Origin: Shouchella sp047238345
GTDB lineage: Bacteria > Bacillota > Bacilli > Bacillales > Bacillaceae_D
NCBI RefSeq assembly: GCF_047238345.1
Contig: NZ_JBDFMQ010000001.1
Location: 2,604,001-2,668,000, forward strand
Direction: 5' to 3'
Length of the DNA stretch: 64,000 bases
Of the stretch, positions 9,292-18,705 are shown in pieces. Each line of letters begins with the position of its first letter. Within the stretch, counting starts at the first letter, position 1. The notes under the pieces were generated by a model. That model searched no databases. It saw only the letters and a list, made by a program, of their open reading frames with translations, and was not told the origin of the DNA. The position numbers and the translations under genes were made by a program.

Positions 9292-9951
9292 TTAAAAACG
9301 GCTGTTTTTCAAGTGATGACTCATCGCTTCTAACGCCTCTTTTACTTCTCGATGCTTAATGGCTTCCACGACTAGCTCGTGCTCTTTAATGGACTCAGGC
9401 GGTCTTCCTTTGCGTTCTAAAGATTCTTTAATCGCTTCTTTATTAAACGCCACAAGCGATTTCCATATGTTGTAGAGCAAGACATTTCCACATGCTCGTA
9501 CAATGGTTTCGTGGAATTGATAATCTGCTTCTACTGGAAAATCGCCATGACTCCATTTTAATTTTGAGTGCGTAATGAATTCATCTAGTTGTTGAATTTC
9601 TTCCGGTGAAATGCGATAAATTGCTAATTTTAACGCTTCTAACTCTACAATTCGCCTTGTCTCACTTAAATCCTTCCTTGCTTGGTCGTCTTTTAAAATA
9701 AAAGATAACAGCAAATCCACTAATCGATAGCTTGAAGTTGCCTTCATGAAAGTCCCTTCGCCTCTTTTAGTCTCAATAATATCTAGAAGTTCAAGACCAC
9801 GCAGCGCCTCACGAATGGAGGAGCGACCGACTTGAAGTCGGTCGCTTAATTCTCTTTCCGATGGTAGCTTATCGCCACTTTTTAAGTCGTCATGCTGAAT
9901 AATCTCGCTAAGGGCACGAATAATTTCGATGTAGCGCTTATCGGTAGCCAT
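9292..9951 (-). CDS. GntR/FadR-family regulator (FCD domain)
   Basis: 219-residue DNA-binding protein. Residues about 5-70 form a winged helix (SGDKLPSERELSDRLQVGRSSIREALRGLELLDIIETKRGEGTF, cited in part); residues about 85-210 form an all-helical FCD ligand domain, including YQFHETIVRACGN. It lies between malic enzyme and accD with 9 and 23 bp gaps and clear RBSs (AAGGAGG before ATG 9951), so it is translated from the same message as both. The palindrome TGGTC-T-GACCA near the operon promoter matches the FadR-type half-site rule TnGT-n3-ACnA, so autoregulation of the operon is likely. The ligand is unknown; an organic acid or acyl-CoA would fit the context. Confidence 0.9.
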   Translation of the reverse strand: MATDKRYIEIIRALSEIIQHDDLKSGDKLPSERELSDRLQVGRSSIREALRGLELLDIIETKRGEGTFMKATSSYRLVDLLLSFILKDDQARKDLSETRRIVELEALKLAIYRISPEEIQQLDEFITHSKLKWSHGDFPVEADYQFHETIVRACGNVLLYNIWKSLVAFNKEAIKESLERKGRPPESIKEHELVVEAIKHREVKEALEAMSHHLKNSRF

Positions 9952-9960
9952 TGTGCCTCC

Positions 9961-11193
9961 TTAATCGATGATCGTCAACTGTCTTGTTTTCTCCGCAACC
10001 TCTTCTGGATCAACTTTCACTCTTGATACACCTGTCTCCATTGCTTTTTTCGCAACAGCAGCTGCAACTGCTGGGGCAACGCGAGGATCAAATGGTGCAG
10101 GAATGACATAGTCAGCTGTTAAGTCTTTTTCATCAACTAAGTTTGCAATGGCATAAACAGCTGCGACTTTCATCTCTTCATTTATATGCGTAGCTCGTAC
10201 ATCTAATGCCCCTCTAAAAATTCCAGGGAATGCAAGTACGTTATTCACTTGGTTTGGAAAATCTGAACGACCTGTTCCAATAACAGATGCGCCAGCTGCT
10301 TTCGCGTCTTCTGGCATAATTTCTGGCACTGGATTCGCCATTGCAAAAATAATTGGGTCGACGTTCATACTTTCAACCATTTCTTTTGTTACAGCTCCAG
10401 CAACAGATACACCAATAAAGACATCTGCATCTTTAATTACGTCTTCTAATTGTCCTTCTTGCTTATTCGGATTGGTACGCTTTGCAACTTGCTCTTTAAC
10501 GCCGTTCATTCCATATGGACGACCTTCATAAATCGCACCTTTCGTATCGCACATCACAATATCACGAACGCCCATACGGAGCATCAGCTTAATAATCGCG
10601 ATTCCTGCTGCTCCAGCTCCGTTCGCAACAACTTTGATTTCAGAAAGCTTTTTCCCGCTTAATTTTAACGCATTAATTAATCCAGCTAGGGTAACAATTG
10701 CTGTTCCATGCTGGTCGTCATGGAAAATCGGGATATTCGTTTCTTTCTTTAAACGTTCTTCAATAACAAAGCAATCAGGCGCTGCAATGTCTTCTAAATT
10801 AACGCCGCCGAATGTTGGCTCCAGCATTTTAACAGTATTGACAATCTCATCCACATCATTTGAACGCAAGCAAATAGGAAATGCATCCACGCCAGCGAAT
10901 GATTTAAATAAAACTGCTTTTCCTTCCATTACTGGTAATGATGCTTCAGGACCAATATTCCCCAGTCCAAGTACCGCGGTACCGTTACTAACTACCGCAA
11001 CCATGTTGCCTTTCATTGTATATTCATAAACCGATTCAACATCTTCAAAAATTTCCTTACAAGGTTCCGCTACTCCCGGGGAGTAAGCTAGACTCAAATC
11101 TCGAGCATCTTTAACAGGTACCTTTGCTTTTGATTCTAATTTCCCTTGATTAACACGGTGCATATGAAGCGCTTCTTCTCTAGTAGTAGGCAC
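9961..11193 (-). CDS. ytsJ: NAD(P)-dependent malic enzyme (YtsJ type)
   Basis: Oxidatively decarboxylates malate to pyruvate; B. subtilis YtsJ is NADP-linked and supplies NADPH. The 410-residue short form has the catalytic tyrosine/lysine region LSLAYSPGVAEPC and VVSNGTAVLGLGNIG, the metal-binding FHDDQHGTAIV, and the nucleotide fold VVANGAGAAGIAI. The start is GTG at 11193 with AAAGGAGAG upstream. First gene of the operon with gntR and accDA, directly linking NADPH/pyruvate supply to malonyl-CoA synthesis. Preceded by a very good sigma-A promoter. Confidence 0.93.
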   Translation of the reverse strand: MPTTREEALHMHRVNQGKLESKAKVPVKDARDLSLAYSPGVAEPCKEIFEDVESVYEYTMKGNMVAVVSNGTAVLGLGNIGPEASLPVMEGKAVLFKSFAGVDAFPICLRSNDVDEIVNTVKMLEPTFGGVNLEDIAAPDCFVIEERLKKETNIPIFHDDQHGTAIVTLAGLINALKLSGKKLSEIKVVANGAGAAGIAIIKLMLRMGVRDIVMCDTKGAIYEGRPYGMNGVKEQVAKRTNPNKQEGQLEDVIKDADVFIGVSVAGAVTKEMVESMNVDPIIFAMANPVPEIMPEDAKAAGASVIGTGRSDFPNQVNNVLAFPGIFRGALDVRATHINEEMKVAAVYAIANLVDEKDLTADYVIPAPFDPRVAPAVAAAVAKKAMETGVSRVKVDPEEVAEKTRQLTIID

Positions 11194-11223
11194 GATTCTC
11201 TCTCCTTTATAATGAAACCTGAC

Positions 11224-11234
11224 TGGTCAGACCA
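11224..11234. promoter_or_regulatory. Palindromic operator candidate for the GntR/FadR regulator
   Basis: A perfect 11-bp palindrome (TGGTC, centre, GACCA) lies between the promoter and the GTG start of malic enzyme. It fits the TnGT-n3-ACnA pattern of FadR-subfamily sites. It sits roughly ten to twenty bases downstream of the predicted transcription start, where a bound repressor would block transcription. Confidence 0.65.
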
Positions 11235-11251
11235 CCTAATGTTCGCTTTCT

Positions 11252-11280
11252 ATTATAAACACGTTGCTTCCATCTGCCAA
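11252..11280 (-). promoter_or_regulatory. Sigma-A promoter of the malic enzyme-gntR-accDA operon
   Basis: -35 TTGGCA (11275-11280) and a perfect -10 TATAAT (11252-11257) are separated by 17 bp. This is the strongest vegetative promoter I find in the first half of the window. Confidence 0.82.
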
Positions 11281-11304
11281 TAGGTTGACAGAAAGTTCTT
11301 TCGC

Positions 11305-14300
11305 TCACGATTTATAATCGTCTTCTTCAACGTGAACATTTCCTTCGCCAAATAATCGTTTTAACAGCTGAAGCGTCCGCTTGCTTGGCTCAACAGCATA
11401 CTTATCAGGCAGTTTAATTTTTGATTGATTTTTTTTTCGATAAAGGGTAACGGATGTCGCCCCCCGATCTCGACTCAATATATATTTTAGATCACTTAAT
11501 TTTGTCGGAGTGTCTTGCTCAACCTCAATATGAATCGACAGACCCTTTTTTCTTTCTGAAGTTGGGAGCTGGTTTATATCTTTTGCTTGTTGAACAATAA
11601 ATTGTTTTTTTCCTTCACGCTCTTCCACAACACCGTTTAACAGCACAAGACTTCCTTCCGTTATCACTTGCTCTACATCATGCCATACAGTAGGAAATAC
11701 GACACAATCGCATTCCTCTGTCTCGTCACTTCCTACAAAAAAAGCCATTGCTTTTCCTTTTTTTGTTGTAATTTTCTTCACAGATTTAACTAAAACAGCG
11801 ATCAGAATTTCTTTTCTTGACGGCGTCGCGTGAAGCAACGTTGTCCGTTGACTTTCATTTAACCGTTCTTTCACATTTTCAATCGGATGACCTGAAAAAT
11901 AAAAGCCTAGCACTTCTCTTTCCCAACTTAATTCTTCCATCTTCGTAGACGGTTCGATCTCAATGAAAGCTGGTGTAACAGGGTTAATCGTAAACAGCCC
12001 ACCTGCTGATTGTTTAAAGTCCTCAATTTGTTTTGCAAAGGCAATCGCTTTATCAACATTTGCAAGAAGTACCGCTCTCGAAATGCCAAACAAATCACAC
12101 GCCCCTGATTTAACAAGCGCCGTCAAAACTTGTTGGTTAACCGCTGGTGAATACACGCTAGCGACAAACGCAAAAAAATCTGCAAACGACTGCGTACTCC
12201 CCTCTTTTATCCTTTCAACAACGCGCTGCGTCACCATCGAGATTGGCAAGAGTCCAAAGCGAATACCTTGATCCTCGACTGAAAAAAGCACATCACTTTT
12301 CGTCACAGAAGGTGGGAGAACATCGACACCTGCTTTTCTGGCTTCATAAATATAGTTATATAATTTTTGATGATCTTGCCAGTTTGCTGAACACAGTGCT
12401 GCAAAAAACGCCTTCTGATAATGAACACGCAAATACGCAAGCCAATAACTAATCATACTGTAAGCCGTCGCATGGGACTTTGGAAATCCATAATTTGCGA
12501 ATTTTTCAATGAGAGAAAAGAGATTAACAGCCTCTTCTTCTGTGTATCCTCGCTTGATCGATCGTTCAACAAAAGCATCTTTGTTCATTAGTTCACGTTG
12601 TTTTTTACTAATCGCTCGACGAAACACATCTGCTTCAGCAAGGCTATATCCTGCACTAATTTGAATTAATTGAATGATTTGCTCTTGGTACACAATGACT
12701 CCAAATGTCGATTGCAACACGCGGTTAATGGCTTCATGCTTCGAAAACTTCGTCTTGCGCTCATGCTTTCGCTGAATATAGTCTGGAATAAAAGTCATCG
12801 GACCTGGTCGATAAAGGGAAGTCGTCGCCACGATATCGTTAAAGCTCGATGGCTTTAATTGCTTTAAAACACGCCTCATTCCGTCTGATTCAAGCTGAAA
12901 AATCCCCGTTGAATCTCCTTCTTGTAATAAAGCAAACGTCTTTTCATCATCAAATGGAATTGCACGTAAGTCAATTTGTTGGCCAGTAGACTGCTTAATC
13001 ATACGGAGCATTTGTTCAAGCAGTGTGAGGTTCCGTAAACCGAGAAAGTCAAACTTCACATAACCTAGCGCGTCAAGGCTTCCCATATCGGCTTGAGTAA
13101 TAATCCGATCATCACTCCCATATTGCAGCGCGACTTTTTCCTTTAACGGCCGATCGCTAATAATGACTCCTGCTGCATGTGTGGATTCATGGCGAAGCAT
13201 GCCTTCTAACTGTTTGCCATATGAAAGAAGCGTATGAAGGTCTATAGATTCAAAATTTAAAAATACACCTTTTGACTCCGCTTGTTCTAACGTTAAAGAG
13301 GCATCCATTGCTTTGGCAACTCGATCAACAAAGCCGCTATTCAACCCGAGCGCTTTTCCTGCATCACGGATTGACGCTCTTGCTGCAAACGTGCCAAATG
13401 TTAACACCTGTGCCACACGATCTTCCCCAAAACGCTCTCTCACATACTGAATGACATCATCACGCCGATAATCAGGAAAATCAATGTCAATATCCGGAAG
13501 CGATAATCGTTCAGGATTTAAAAATCGTTCAAATAAAAGTCCATGCTTTAACGGATCAACATCTGTAATAAAAAGCGAATATGCTACGAGGGAACTTGCA
13601 GAAGAACCCCTGCCTGGTCCGGTCCGTATCGCTGATTGATGTGCAAACTGCATAAAGTCTGCCACAATTAAAAAATACGACGAAAAACCAAGGTTATTAA
13701 TAACGTTTAGCTCTTTTTGCAAACGTTCCACCGCTTCTTCTGATGGTTGATCATGATATCGACGAAGCATCCCTTGATAAGCTTTTTCATACAACAGTTG
13801 ATTGGCGTCATCGCGATCTAAGCCGTCATAGGAAGGTATAACTGGTTCATGAAAAAGAGAAAACGTCTCAACACGTTCAGCAACGTTATCTGTTTCACGT
13901 AACATCACTTCTGAAAACGATTCGGCTTGTTTGTCTAATGATAACAAATACCCGTCTTCTAGCTCTTTTTCAATCACGACATGATCGACCGTTGTCCCTG
14001 TTCCAATCGCACGAATTAAACGATACAAAGAAAAGTCCTCCTCCTCTTTGAATCGGACAGGGGGAGCAGCGACACATAAAAGGTGATGGGCATCAGCAAA
14101 CTCAACAAGCTGGTAATCTTGTACACCTCTTACCTCTAGCCGCCCCTCACTATGAGACGTAAGCGCTAACCACCGCTTATACCAATCTTTTGCCTGTATA
14201 AATGATTGCTCAGATAAAAAAATGAAGCATTCGGTTGAATACAGTTGAAACTGCTCATAAGAAATGCCCTTGTCTTTGCTTAACCCTATCGCTGAGCTAA

Positions 14301-14586
14301 TTTCAATTAATTGCTGGTAGCCTTGCTCATTTTTTGCCAGTAGGCGAACGACAATCCGTACATCTTTCACAAGAACCGTGCATTCAAGGCCAATTAGGGG
14401 CTTTAAACCAGCTGCTTCGCATTCTTTCATAAAAGGATAGACGCCGCTTAATGTATGATAATCCGTTAAGCCAATATTGTTGTACCCTAATTGTTTTGCG
14501 TGCTGGACATAGGCTTTAATGGTTAACCCTGATTTTAAAAGACTATGTTCACTATAAATGTTTGAAAGTAAGGTGCTCAACACCAT
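11305..14586 (-). CDS. dnaE: DNA polymerase III alpha subunit (DnaE type)
   Basis: Error-prone lagging-strand replicative polymerase of Firmicutes (primer-extension partner of PolC). About 1,093 residues. An N-terminal PHP domain (HAKQLGYNNIGLTDYHTLSG) is followed by the PolIII palm with GPGRGSSASSLVAYSLFITDVDP and the catalytic triple-Asp motif LPDIDIDFPDYRRDD, then fingers (GIFQLESDGMRRVLK), tandem helix-hairpin-helix and a C-terminal OB fold. The start is ambiguous: GTG 14589, ATG 14586 or GTG 14583 follow AAAGGAG; I list the ATG. Divergent from ytrH. Confidence 0.95.
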   Translation of the reverse strand: MVLSTLLSNIYSEHSLLKSGLTIKAYVQHAKQLGYNNIGLTDYHTLSGVYPFMKECEAAGLKPLIGLECTVLVKDVRIVVRLLAKNEQGYQQLIEISSAIGLSKDKGISYEQFQLYSTECFIFLSEQSFIQAKDWYKRWLALTSHSEGRLEVRGVQDYQLVEFADAHHLLCVAAPPVRFKEEEDFSLYRLIRAIGTGTTVDHVVIEKELEDGYLLSLDKQAESFSEVMLRETDNVAERVETFSLFHEPVIPSYDGLDRDDANQLLYEKAYQGMLRRYHDQPSEEAVERLQKELNVINNLGFSSYFLIVADFMQFAHQSAIRTGPGRGSSASSLVAYSLFITDVDPLKHGLLFERFLNPERLSLPDIDIDFPDYRRDDVIQYVRERFGEDRVAQVLTFGTFAARASIRDAGKALGLNSGFVDRVAKAMDASLTLEQAESKGVFLNFESIDLHTLLSYGKQLEGMLRHESTHAAGVIISDRPLKEKVALQYGSDDRIITQADMGSLDALGYVKFDFLGLRNLTLLEQMLRMIKQSTGQQIDLRAIPFDDEKTFALLQEGDSTGIFQLESDGMRRVLKQLKPSSFNDIVATTSLYRPGPMTFIPDYIQRKHERKTKFSKHEAINRVLQSTFGVIVYQEQIIQLIQISAGYSLAEADVFRRAISKKQRELMNKDAFVERSIKRGYTEEEAVNLFSLIEKFANYGFPKSHATAYSMISYWLAYLRVHYQKAFFAALCSANWQDHQKLYNYIYEARKAGVDVLPPSVTKSDVLFSVEDQGIRFGLLPISMVTQRVVERIKEGSTQSFADFFAFVASVYSPAVNQQVLTALVKSGACDLFGISRAVLLANVDKAIAFAKQIEDFKQSAGGLFTINPVTPAFIEIEPSTKMEELSWEREVLGFYFSGHPIENVKERLNESQRTTLLHATPSRKEILIAVLVKSVKKITTKKGKAMAFFVGSDETEECDCVVFPTVWHDVEQVITEGSLVLLNGVVEEREGKKQFIVQQAKDINQLPTSERKKGLSIHIEVEQDTPTKLSDLKYILSRDRGATSVTLYRKKNQSKIKLPDKYAVEPSKRTLQLLKRLFGEGNVHVEEDDYKS

Positions 14587-14677
14587 CACTCTCCTTTAAA
14601 GTCTAGTTGCAATAATAGTGTCATAAAAAAAGTAGTTTGTCCTTATATATAAGTATACATACAAATAGGTGGTGAGA

Positions 14678-15016
14678 ATGATGCTTTTAACGAGAGAAAT
14701 GCTTGCTCACTTAGTAATGAATTTCTTTATCGCCTTTGGTGTGATGATTGGTGGTGCCTTAATTGGTGGTATTGGTGCATTTTTAATTGGAAAGCCTGTT
14801 CTCAGTGAAATATTCAGCTTATCAAACAGTTTAAAAATATGGGCAATCGTTGCTGCGATTGGCGGTTCCTTTGACGCCATTACAAAAATTGAAAGTGGTT
14901 TGTTTAGCGGTGTTCATGAAGATATATACAGAACACTCGCTATGCTACTCGTTGCTTTTTGCGGCGCCCAGTCCGGATCCATTCTGCTGAGGTGGATCGT
15001 TGGTGATCCTGTCTAA
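14678..15016 (+). CDS. ytrH: Sporulation membrane protein YtrH
   Basis: 112-residue membrane protein of the YtrH family, needed for efficient sporulation in B. subtilis, where ytrH-ytrI is expressed in the mother cell. Three hydrophobic stretches are visible: FFIAFGVMIGGALIGGIGAFLIG, LKIWAIVAAIGGSF, and TLAMLLVAFCGAQSGSILL. AGGTGG is five bases before ATG 14678; a second ATG follows directly. Upstream, CATACAAA (14658-14665) resembles a sigma-E -10 box, but no matching -35 is clear. Its stop TAA overlaps the ATG of ytrI (TAATG). Confidence 0.85.
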   Translation: MMLLTREMLAHLVMNFFIAFGVMIGGALIGGIGAFLIGKPVLSEIFSLSNSLKIWAIVAAIGGSFDAITKIESGLFSGVHEDIYRTLAMLLVAFCGAQSGSILLRWIVGDPV

Positions 15017-15534
15017 TGTTTGTTCCTAATTATTCCAAACATCGCGGGTGGCTCCGTTTTTTTTCCGGAATGATGATTGGCGCTTTAATTGGCTGGTCTT
15101 TCTTTATCGCTGAATATGGCCAAAAGCACGATCGCCTTTATAGCGAAATTGGAAAGAAAGACATTATTATTCAAGAACTTCAAGAAAAAAATGCCCAGTT
15201 CCTTAACGATTTAACGCTTCAAAACGAAGAAAATGCTCGACAATTAATCGTTCAAACGGTTTCTGTTACGATTTTAAATGCCGAGCGTTATCATCTTAGT
15301 CAACTAAATGTTTACGAACTCCGCCAACAAATTCTCAAAGAACTTCAACATTTGCAAGGGACAAATATTGAAACAATCGCAAGTTTAACAGAAGTGATGG
15401 AGAGTGCCGTTGAAAATAAAGTTTATCAACTAAACGACAATCAATACTCCGTAAAAATCACGCGAACTTACGCATTGCCAGAGTTTCGGATTGACGTAGA
15501 GATCATTGACGAAGAACAAAGAAGCAACCGCTAG
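15016..15534 (+). CDS. ytrI: Sporulation protein YtrI
   Basis: 172 residues. A single N-terminal membrane helix (FFSGMMIGALIGWSFFIAEYG, about 14-34) is followed by a predicted coiled coil (KDIIIQELQEKNAQFLNDLTLQ) and an alpha/beta C-terminal domain. The architecture and the one-base overlap with ytrH match the YtrH-YtrI sporulation pair. Its biochemical role is unknown. A terminator begins within the stop codon region. Confidence 0.83.
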   Translation: MFVPNYSKHRGWLRFFSGMMIGALIGWSFFIAEYGQKHDRLYSEIGKKDIIIQELQEKNAQFLNDLTLQNEENARQLIVQTVSVTILNAERYHLSQLNVYELRQQILKELQHLQGTNIETIASLTEVMESAVENKVYQLNDNQYSVKITRTYALPEFRIDVEIIDEEQRSNR

Positions 15535-15562
15535 CTTATCGATAACTTCGGTAAGCTTTTTT
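15533..15562 (+). terminator. Terminator after ytrI
   Basis: Stem AGCTTATCGA (15533-15542) / TCGGTAAGCT (15548-15557), one G-T type pair, followed by a T-run. The first base of the stem lies within the ytrI stop codon. It has a T-run only in the plus direction. Confidence 0.8.
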
Positions 15563-16496
15563 ATATGTTTTGTTTCGCTAGTCCTCTTAACTTCCCAATA
15601 ATGTCTTCTACTTCTTTCCAAGAGTAAGCCGTTGCACCAGCGGCTACAGGGTGACCTCCACCGTGATGTTGCTTGGCAATCTCGTTAATAACAATTGATT
15701 TTGAACGCAAACGCACGCGGATGCTTTCTTCCTCTTCCACAAAAAAGACCCACATTTGGATATCTTCAACGCCAGAGAAACAATTAACGAGTAAAGAAGA
15801 CTCATTCGCCGTAACATGAAATGATTCAAGCGTTTCTTTTGGCAAACGCATGACCCCTACTTTGTCATCGAATAGTTCAAAATGCTGTAAAATATAGCCT
15901 TCTAATCGGACAAGGGGTAAGGAACGTCGGTAAAGCTGATTAAATAATTGCTGTGTGTCAATCCCTTGATCTAATAGAAGAGCCGTCCTTTTTAAAGTTT
16001 CGCCAGTCGTGTTTCGAAAACGAAATCTCCCTGTGTCTCCAACAATTCCAGCATAGAGTAAGAACGCTGCTTCTTCATTTAACGTCAGAACCGGTGTATC
16101 TTCTTGTAACGCTACAATGAGTTCAGAGGTCGAACTAACCGTTGTATCAACAAGCACAATATCGCCATAAGGTTCTTCGTTCGGATGGTGATCGAGCTTT
16201 ATTAGCACCTCTCCCTTGTCATAGCGGTCATCGCTAATTCTAGCCGTGTTCGCTGTGTCGCATACAATCACAAGCGCACCTTCATAGCAGCTATCTTCAA
16301 TAGAGTCCATTTCCCCTAAAAAGGTAAGGGAAGGTTCTTCTTCACCAACAGCGTAAACGTGTTTTTCTGGAAACGTTTGTTGGATCATTATTTTCAAGCC
16401 AATTTGCGATCCTAATGCATCTGGGTCTGGACGAACGTGTCGATGAATAATAACCGTTTCGAACTGCTCAATTTTTTCAATAATATGCTTAAACAT
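15561..16496 (-). CDS. nrnA: Bifunctional oligoribonuclease / pAp phosphatase NrnA (DHH family)
   Basis: Degrades nano-RNA and dephosphorylates 3'-phosphoadenosine-5'-phosphate. The 311-residue protein shows all DHH-family motifs in order: HRHVRPDPDALGS (about 18-30), VCDTANTARISD, KLDHHPNEEPYGDIVLVD (the DHH motif) and the DHHA1 C-terminal HGGGHPVAAGAT. Convergent with ytrI. ATG 16496 has a weak RBS (AAAGAGG). Confidence 0.94.
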   Translation of the reverse strand: MFKHIIEKIEQFETVIIHRHVRPDPDALGSQIGLKIMIQQTFPEKHVYAVGEEEPSLTFLGEMDSIEDSCYEGALVIVCDTANTARISDDRYDKGEVLIKLDHHPNEEPYGDIVLVDTTVSSTSELIVALQEDTPVLTLNEEAAFLLYAGIVGDTGRFRFRNTTGETLKRTALLLDQGIDTQQLFNQLYRRSLPLVRLEGYILQHFELFDDKVGVMRLPKETLESFHVTANESSLLVNCFSGVEDIQMWVFFVEEEESIRVRLRSKSIVINEIAKQHHGGGHPVAAGATAYSWKEVEDIIGKLRGLAKQNI

Positions 16497-16579
16497 GTGA
16501 TAACCTCTTTCAATCAGAACTAGTCTTTTGTATTTATTAACTGTACAATAAGAGCAGAATGTTTTATAGGGGGATCTGT

Positions 16580-16867
16580 ATGATCAATCAAATTCTTGTT
16601 ATCATTGCGATCGTAGCTTTTCTATTATATCTTTTCAGCCGTATTAAGGCCTTTCGTTTAAACGATTCACTTGAAAAGAAAATTTTAGAATCACGGGCAC
16701 AACTTGCTTTAGGGAGCGTTTTATTCGCCATCAGTATCATTTTGCTTTTCCTATCTGATTTCACCGCGATTCAACTAATCGTTGGCGGTATTTTCCTCTT
16801 AGTTGGTGGTATTAATGTGTACCACGGAATACGCGCACACAAACACTATACGGCTCAACTCCATTAA
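16580..16867 (+). CDS. ytpI: YtpI family membrane protein
   Basis: 95-residue membrane protein with three hydrophobic segments (ILVIIAIVAFLLYLFS; ALGSVLFAISIILLFLSDF; AIQLIVGGIFLLVGGINVYHG) and histidines near the end. ATG 16580 follows GGGGGA; the frame is open seven codons upstream but without a better RBS. Family and position between nrnA and ytoI match B. subtilis ytpI. Function unknown. Confidence 0.82.
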   Translation: MINQILVIIAIVAFLLYLFSRIKAFRLNDSLEKKILESRAQLALGSVLFAISIILLFLSDFTAIQLIVGGIFLLVGGINVYHGIRAHKHYTAQLH

Positions 16868-16917
16868 GAGAATCAAGAAGAGCCTTTACACACGCCAAAT
16901 AAAAAAGATACATAATG

Positions 16918-16952
16918 AAAGACGAATTTCCAATAGGATCATTCGTCTTTTT
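16918..16952 (+). terminator. Terminator after ytpI
   Basis: AAAGACGAAT (16918-16927) pairs with ATTCGTCTTT (16941-16950) across a 13-base loop, followed by T residues. Confidence 0.7.
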
Positions 16953-16987
16953 AAGTGTCACACCCTTATATGCTACTCTCTTTTGTC

Positions 16988-18298
16988 CTACCCTTCAATT
17001 AACTGCGCGGTTAATAACGCTTTTCCAACAATCTCTCCCTCTCGATACACTTCCACATCGAATTTACCATGCTTCCGCCCTATTTCTAATAAGCGCGGAA
17101 TGATTTTCACTTCTGTATCGATCTGCACAGGCTTCAAGAAATACAGCGTTAAATTTTCCACAACAATATCACCACGCTTATGCATGCGTAGCGTACGCCG
17201 GGCTCCTTCAATCATTATCGTTGTCATAACGCCATATGAAACAGTCCCTAGTTGATCCGTCATTTGAGGGCTAATCACAATATGATAGATCGGTTCCTGT
17301 TTGTTTTCAGTTACTTGCTCCATTCGGCTTGTGACAATTTCTTCTAAGGTTTCGCCCACATGCGGCTGTCTTTGCGTCGTTTGCATGGCTTTTAACACAT
17401 CTTGTCTACTTACAACACCGATGAGCCTTCGTTGTCCATCGGTTACTGGCAATAGCTCAATTCCTTGCCATACCATAATATGAGCAACCGCAGCGATAGA
17501 GGTTTTCTCATTTACAGTAATAGGATTTTGAGTCATGACTTTTTCAATAGGTTGCTGTTTTAATTGATCAAACACATCTTTAGCAGCGACCATCCCTTGA
17601 ACTTTTAATGTGGTGTCCACAACAGGATAACGGCTGTGACCTGTTTGTGTGTTTAGCTCTTGCCAATGCTGTACAGACTCACCTATTGTTAAATAATAGG
17701 TTTTTTCTAATGGAATTAAAATATCGTCGACAACCACAATTTCTTTTTTAATCAGCTGATCATAGATAGCTCGATTGATCATTGCAGCGACTGTAAATGT
17801 ATCGTACGATGTGGATATAACAGGTAATTCTAATTCATCCGCAAGTTTAATGACGTCAGAACTCGTATCAAATCCACCTGTAATGAGCACAGCTGCTCCT
17901 GTTTCAAGCGCAATTTTATGGACTTGATATCGATTTCCGACAATGAGAAGATTTCCAGGTGATACATACCGCATCATTGCTTCTGTTTTCATGGCGCCAA
18001 TAACGAATCGACTTAATGTCTTATGTAACCCTGATCGACCACCAAGAACTTGTCCATCCACGATATTGACGACTTCCGCGAATGTTAACTTCTCAATGTT
18101 TTCTTTCTTTTTTTTCTCTATTCGAATGGTACCAACTCGTTCTATTGTTGAAACGAGTCCTTGTGATTCTGCTTCTTTAATTGCCCGATAAGCTGTCCCT
18201 TCACTTACCGACATTGCTTTTGCAATTTGACGGACGGAAATCTTCCCTCCGATTGAAAGTTGAGTAATGTATTCAATAATTTGTTCATGTTTTGTCAC
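16988..18298 (-). CDS. ytoI: YtoI: HTH-DRTGG-CBS-hotdog protein
   Basis: 436-residue multidomain protein. An N-terminal helix-turn-helix (ISVRQIAKAMSVSEGTAYRAIKEAE, about 20-45, cited in part) comes first. A DRTGG domain follows at about 70-180, then a pair of CBS domains at about 190-310 (VMTQNPITVNEKTSIAAVAH; LIGVVSRQDVLKAM), and a hotdog thioesterase-like domain from about 330. It is probably a nucleotide-sensing regulator; the ligand and any enzymatic activity are unknown. The start is GTG 18298 with only a weak RBS, so the N-terminus is a little uncertain. Confidence 0.88.
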   Translation of the reverse strand: MTKHEQIIEYITQLSIGGKISVRQIAKAMSVSEGTAYRAIKEAESQGLVSTIERVGTIRIEKKKKENIEKLTFAEVVNIVDGQVLGGRSGLHKTLSRFVIGAMKTEAMMRYVSPGNLLIVGNRYQVHKIALETGAAVLITGGFDTSSDVIKLADELELPVISTSYDTFTVAAMINRAIYDQLIKKEIVVVDDILIPLEKTYYLTIGESVQHWQELNTQTGHSRYPVVDTTLKVQGMVAAKDVFDQLKQQPIEKVMTQNPITVNEKTSIAAVAHIMVWQGIELLPVTDGQRRLIGVVSRQDVLKAMQTTQRQPHVGETLEEIVTSRMEQVTENKQEPIYHIVISPQMTDQLGTVSYGVMTTIMIEGARRTLRMHKRGDIVVENLTLYFLKPVQIDTEVKIIPRLLEIGRKHGKFDVEVYREGEIVGKALLTAQLIEG

Positions 18299-18367
18299 TT
18301 TGGCACCACGCTTTCACCCTATCACTTCTTATAAGTATACGACTTGACATGGTGCCCTAGCAACTTC

Positions 18368-18607
18368 TTATCCATACTGTCTTAACTTTTTTACAGTAGA
18401 TGCCTTTACCGTCATCTTTTGTTTCTTTTCGAGGCGCTGGGCTTTCAGAACAGCCAGTCCATTTCCAATTACAACAAGAAGACAAAATCCCACCCATGAA
18501 AAGGCAAAAACTTGGCTTAATCCAGCTTCTTTAAACGGCAAATGTTCAAAAGCGTAAGCACCCATAATACAAGCAAGCAATAGACAAATGATTCCACGTT
18601 GTTTCAT
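18368..18607 (-). CDS. Small two-helix membrane protein, unknown
   Basis: 79 residues with a convincing RBS (AAGGAGGG before ATG 18607). Two hydrophobic segments (GIICLLLACIMGAYAF and VFAFSWVGFCLLVVIGNGLAVL) are followed by a basic tail rich in K, R and Q. I do not recognise the family. It lies alone between ytoI and ytkL in the same orientation as both. Confidence 0.75.
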   Translation of the reverse strand: MKQRGIICLLLACIMGAYAFEHLPFKEAGLSQVFAFSWVGFCLLVVIGNGLAVLKAQRLEKKQKMTVKASTVKKLRQYG

Positions 18608-18660
18608 CGTATCCCTCCTTGTCTACTACTTTATGATTATTGAACAGAAACATGACTAGA

Positions 18661-18698
18661 AAAAGCTGAAAACAGGCAAAAATCCTGCGTTCAGCTTC
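18661..18698 (-). terminator. Terminator after ytkL
   Basis: AAGCTGAA...CAGG pairs with CCTG...TTCAGCTT around an A/T loop; the minus direction ends in a T-run. It separates ytkL from the small membrane protein gene. Confidence 0.75.
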
Positions 18699-18705
18699 AA
18701 ACAAC

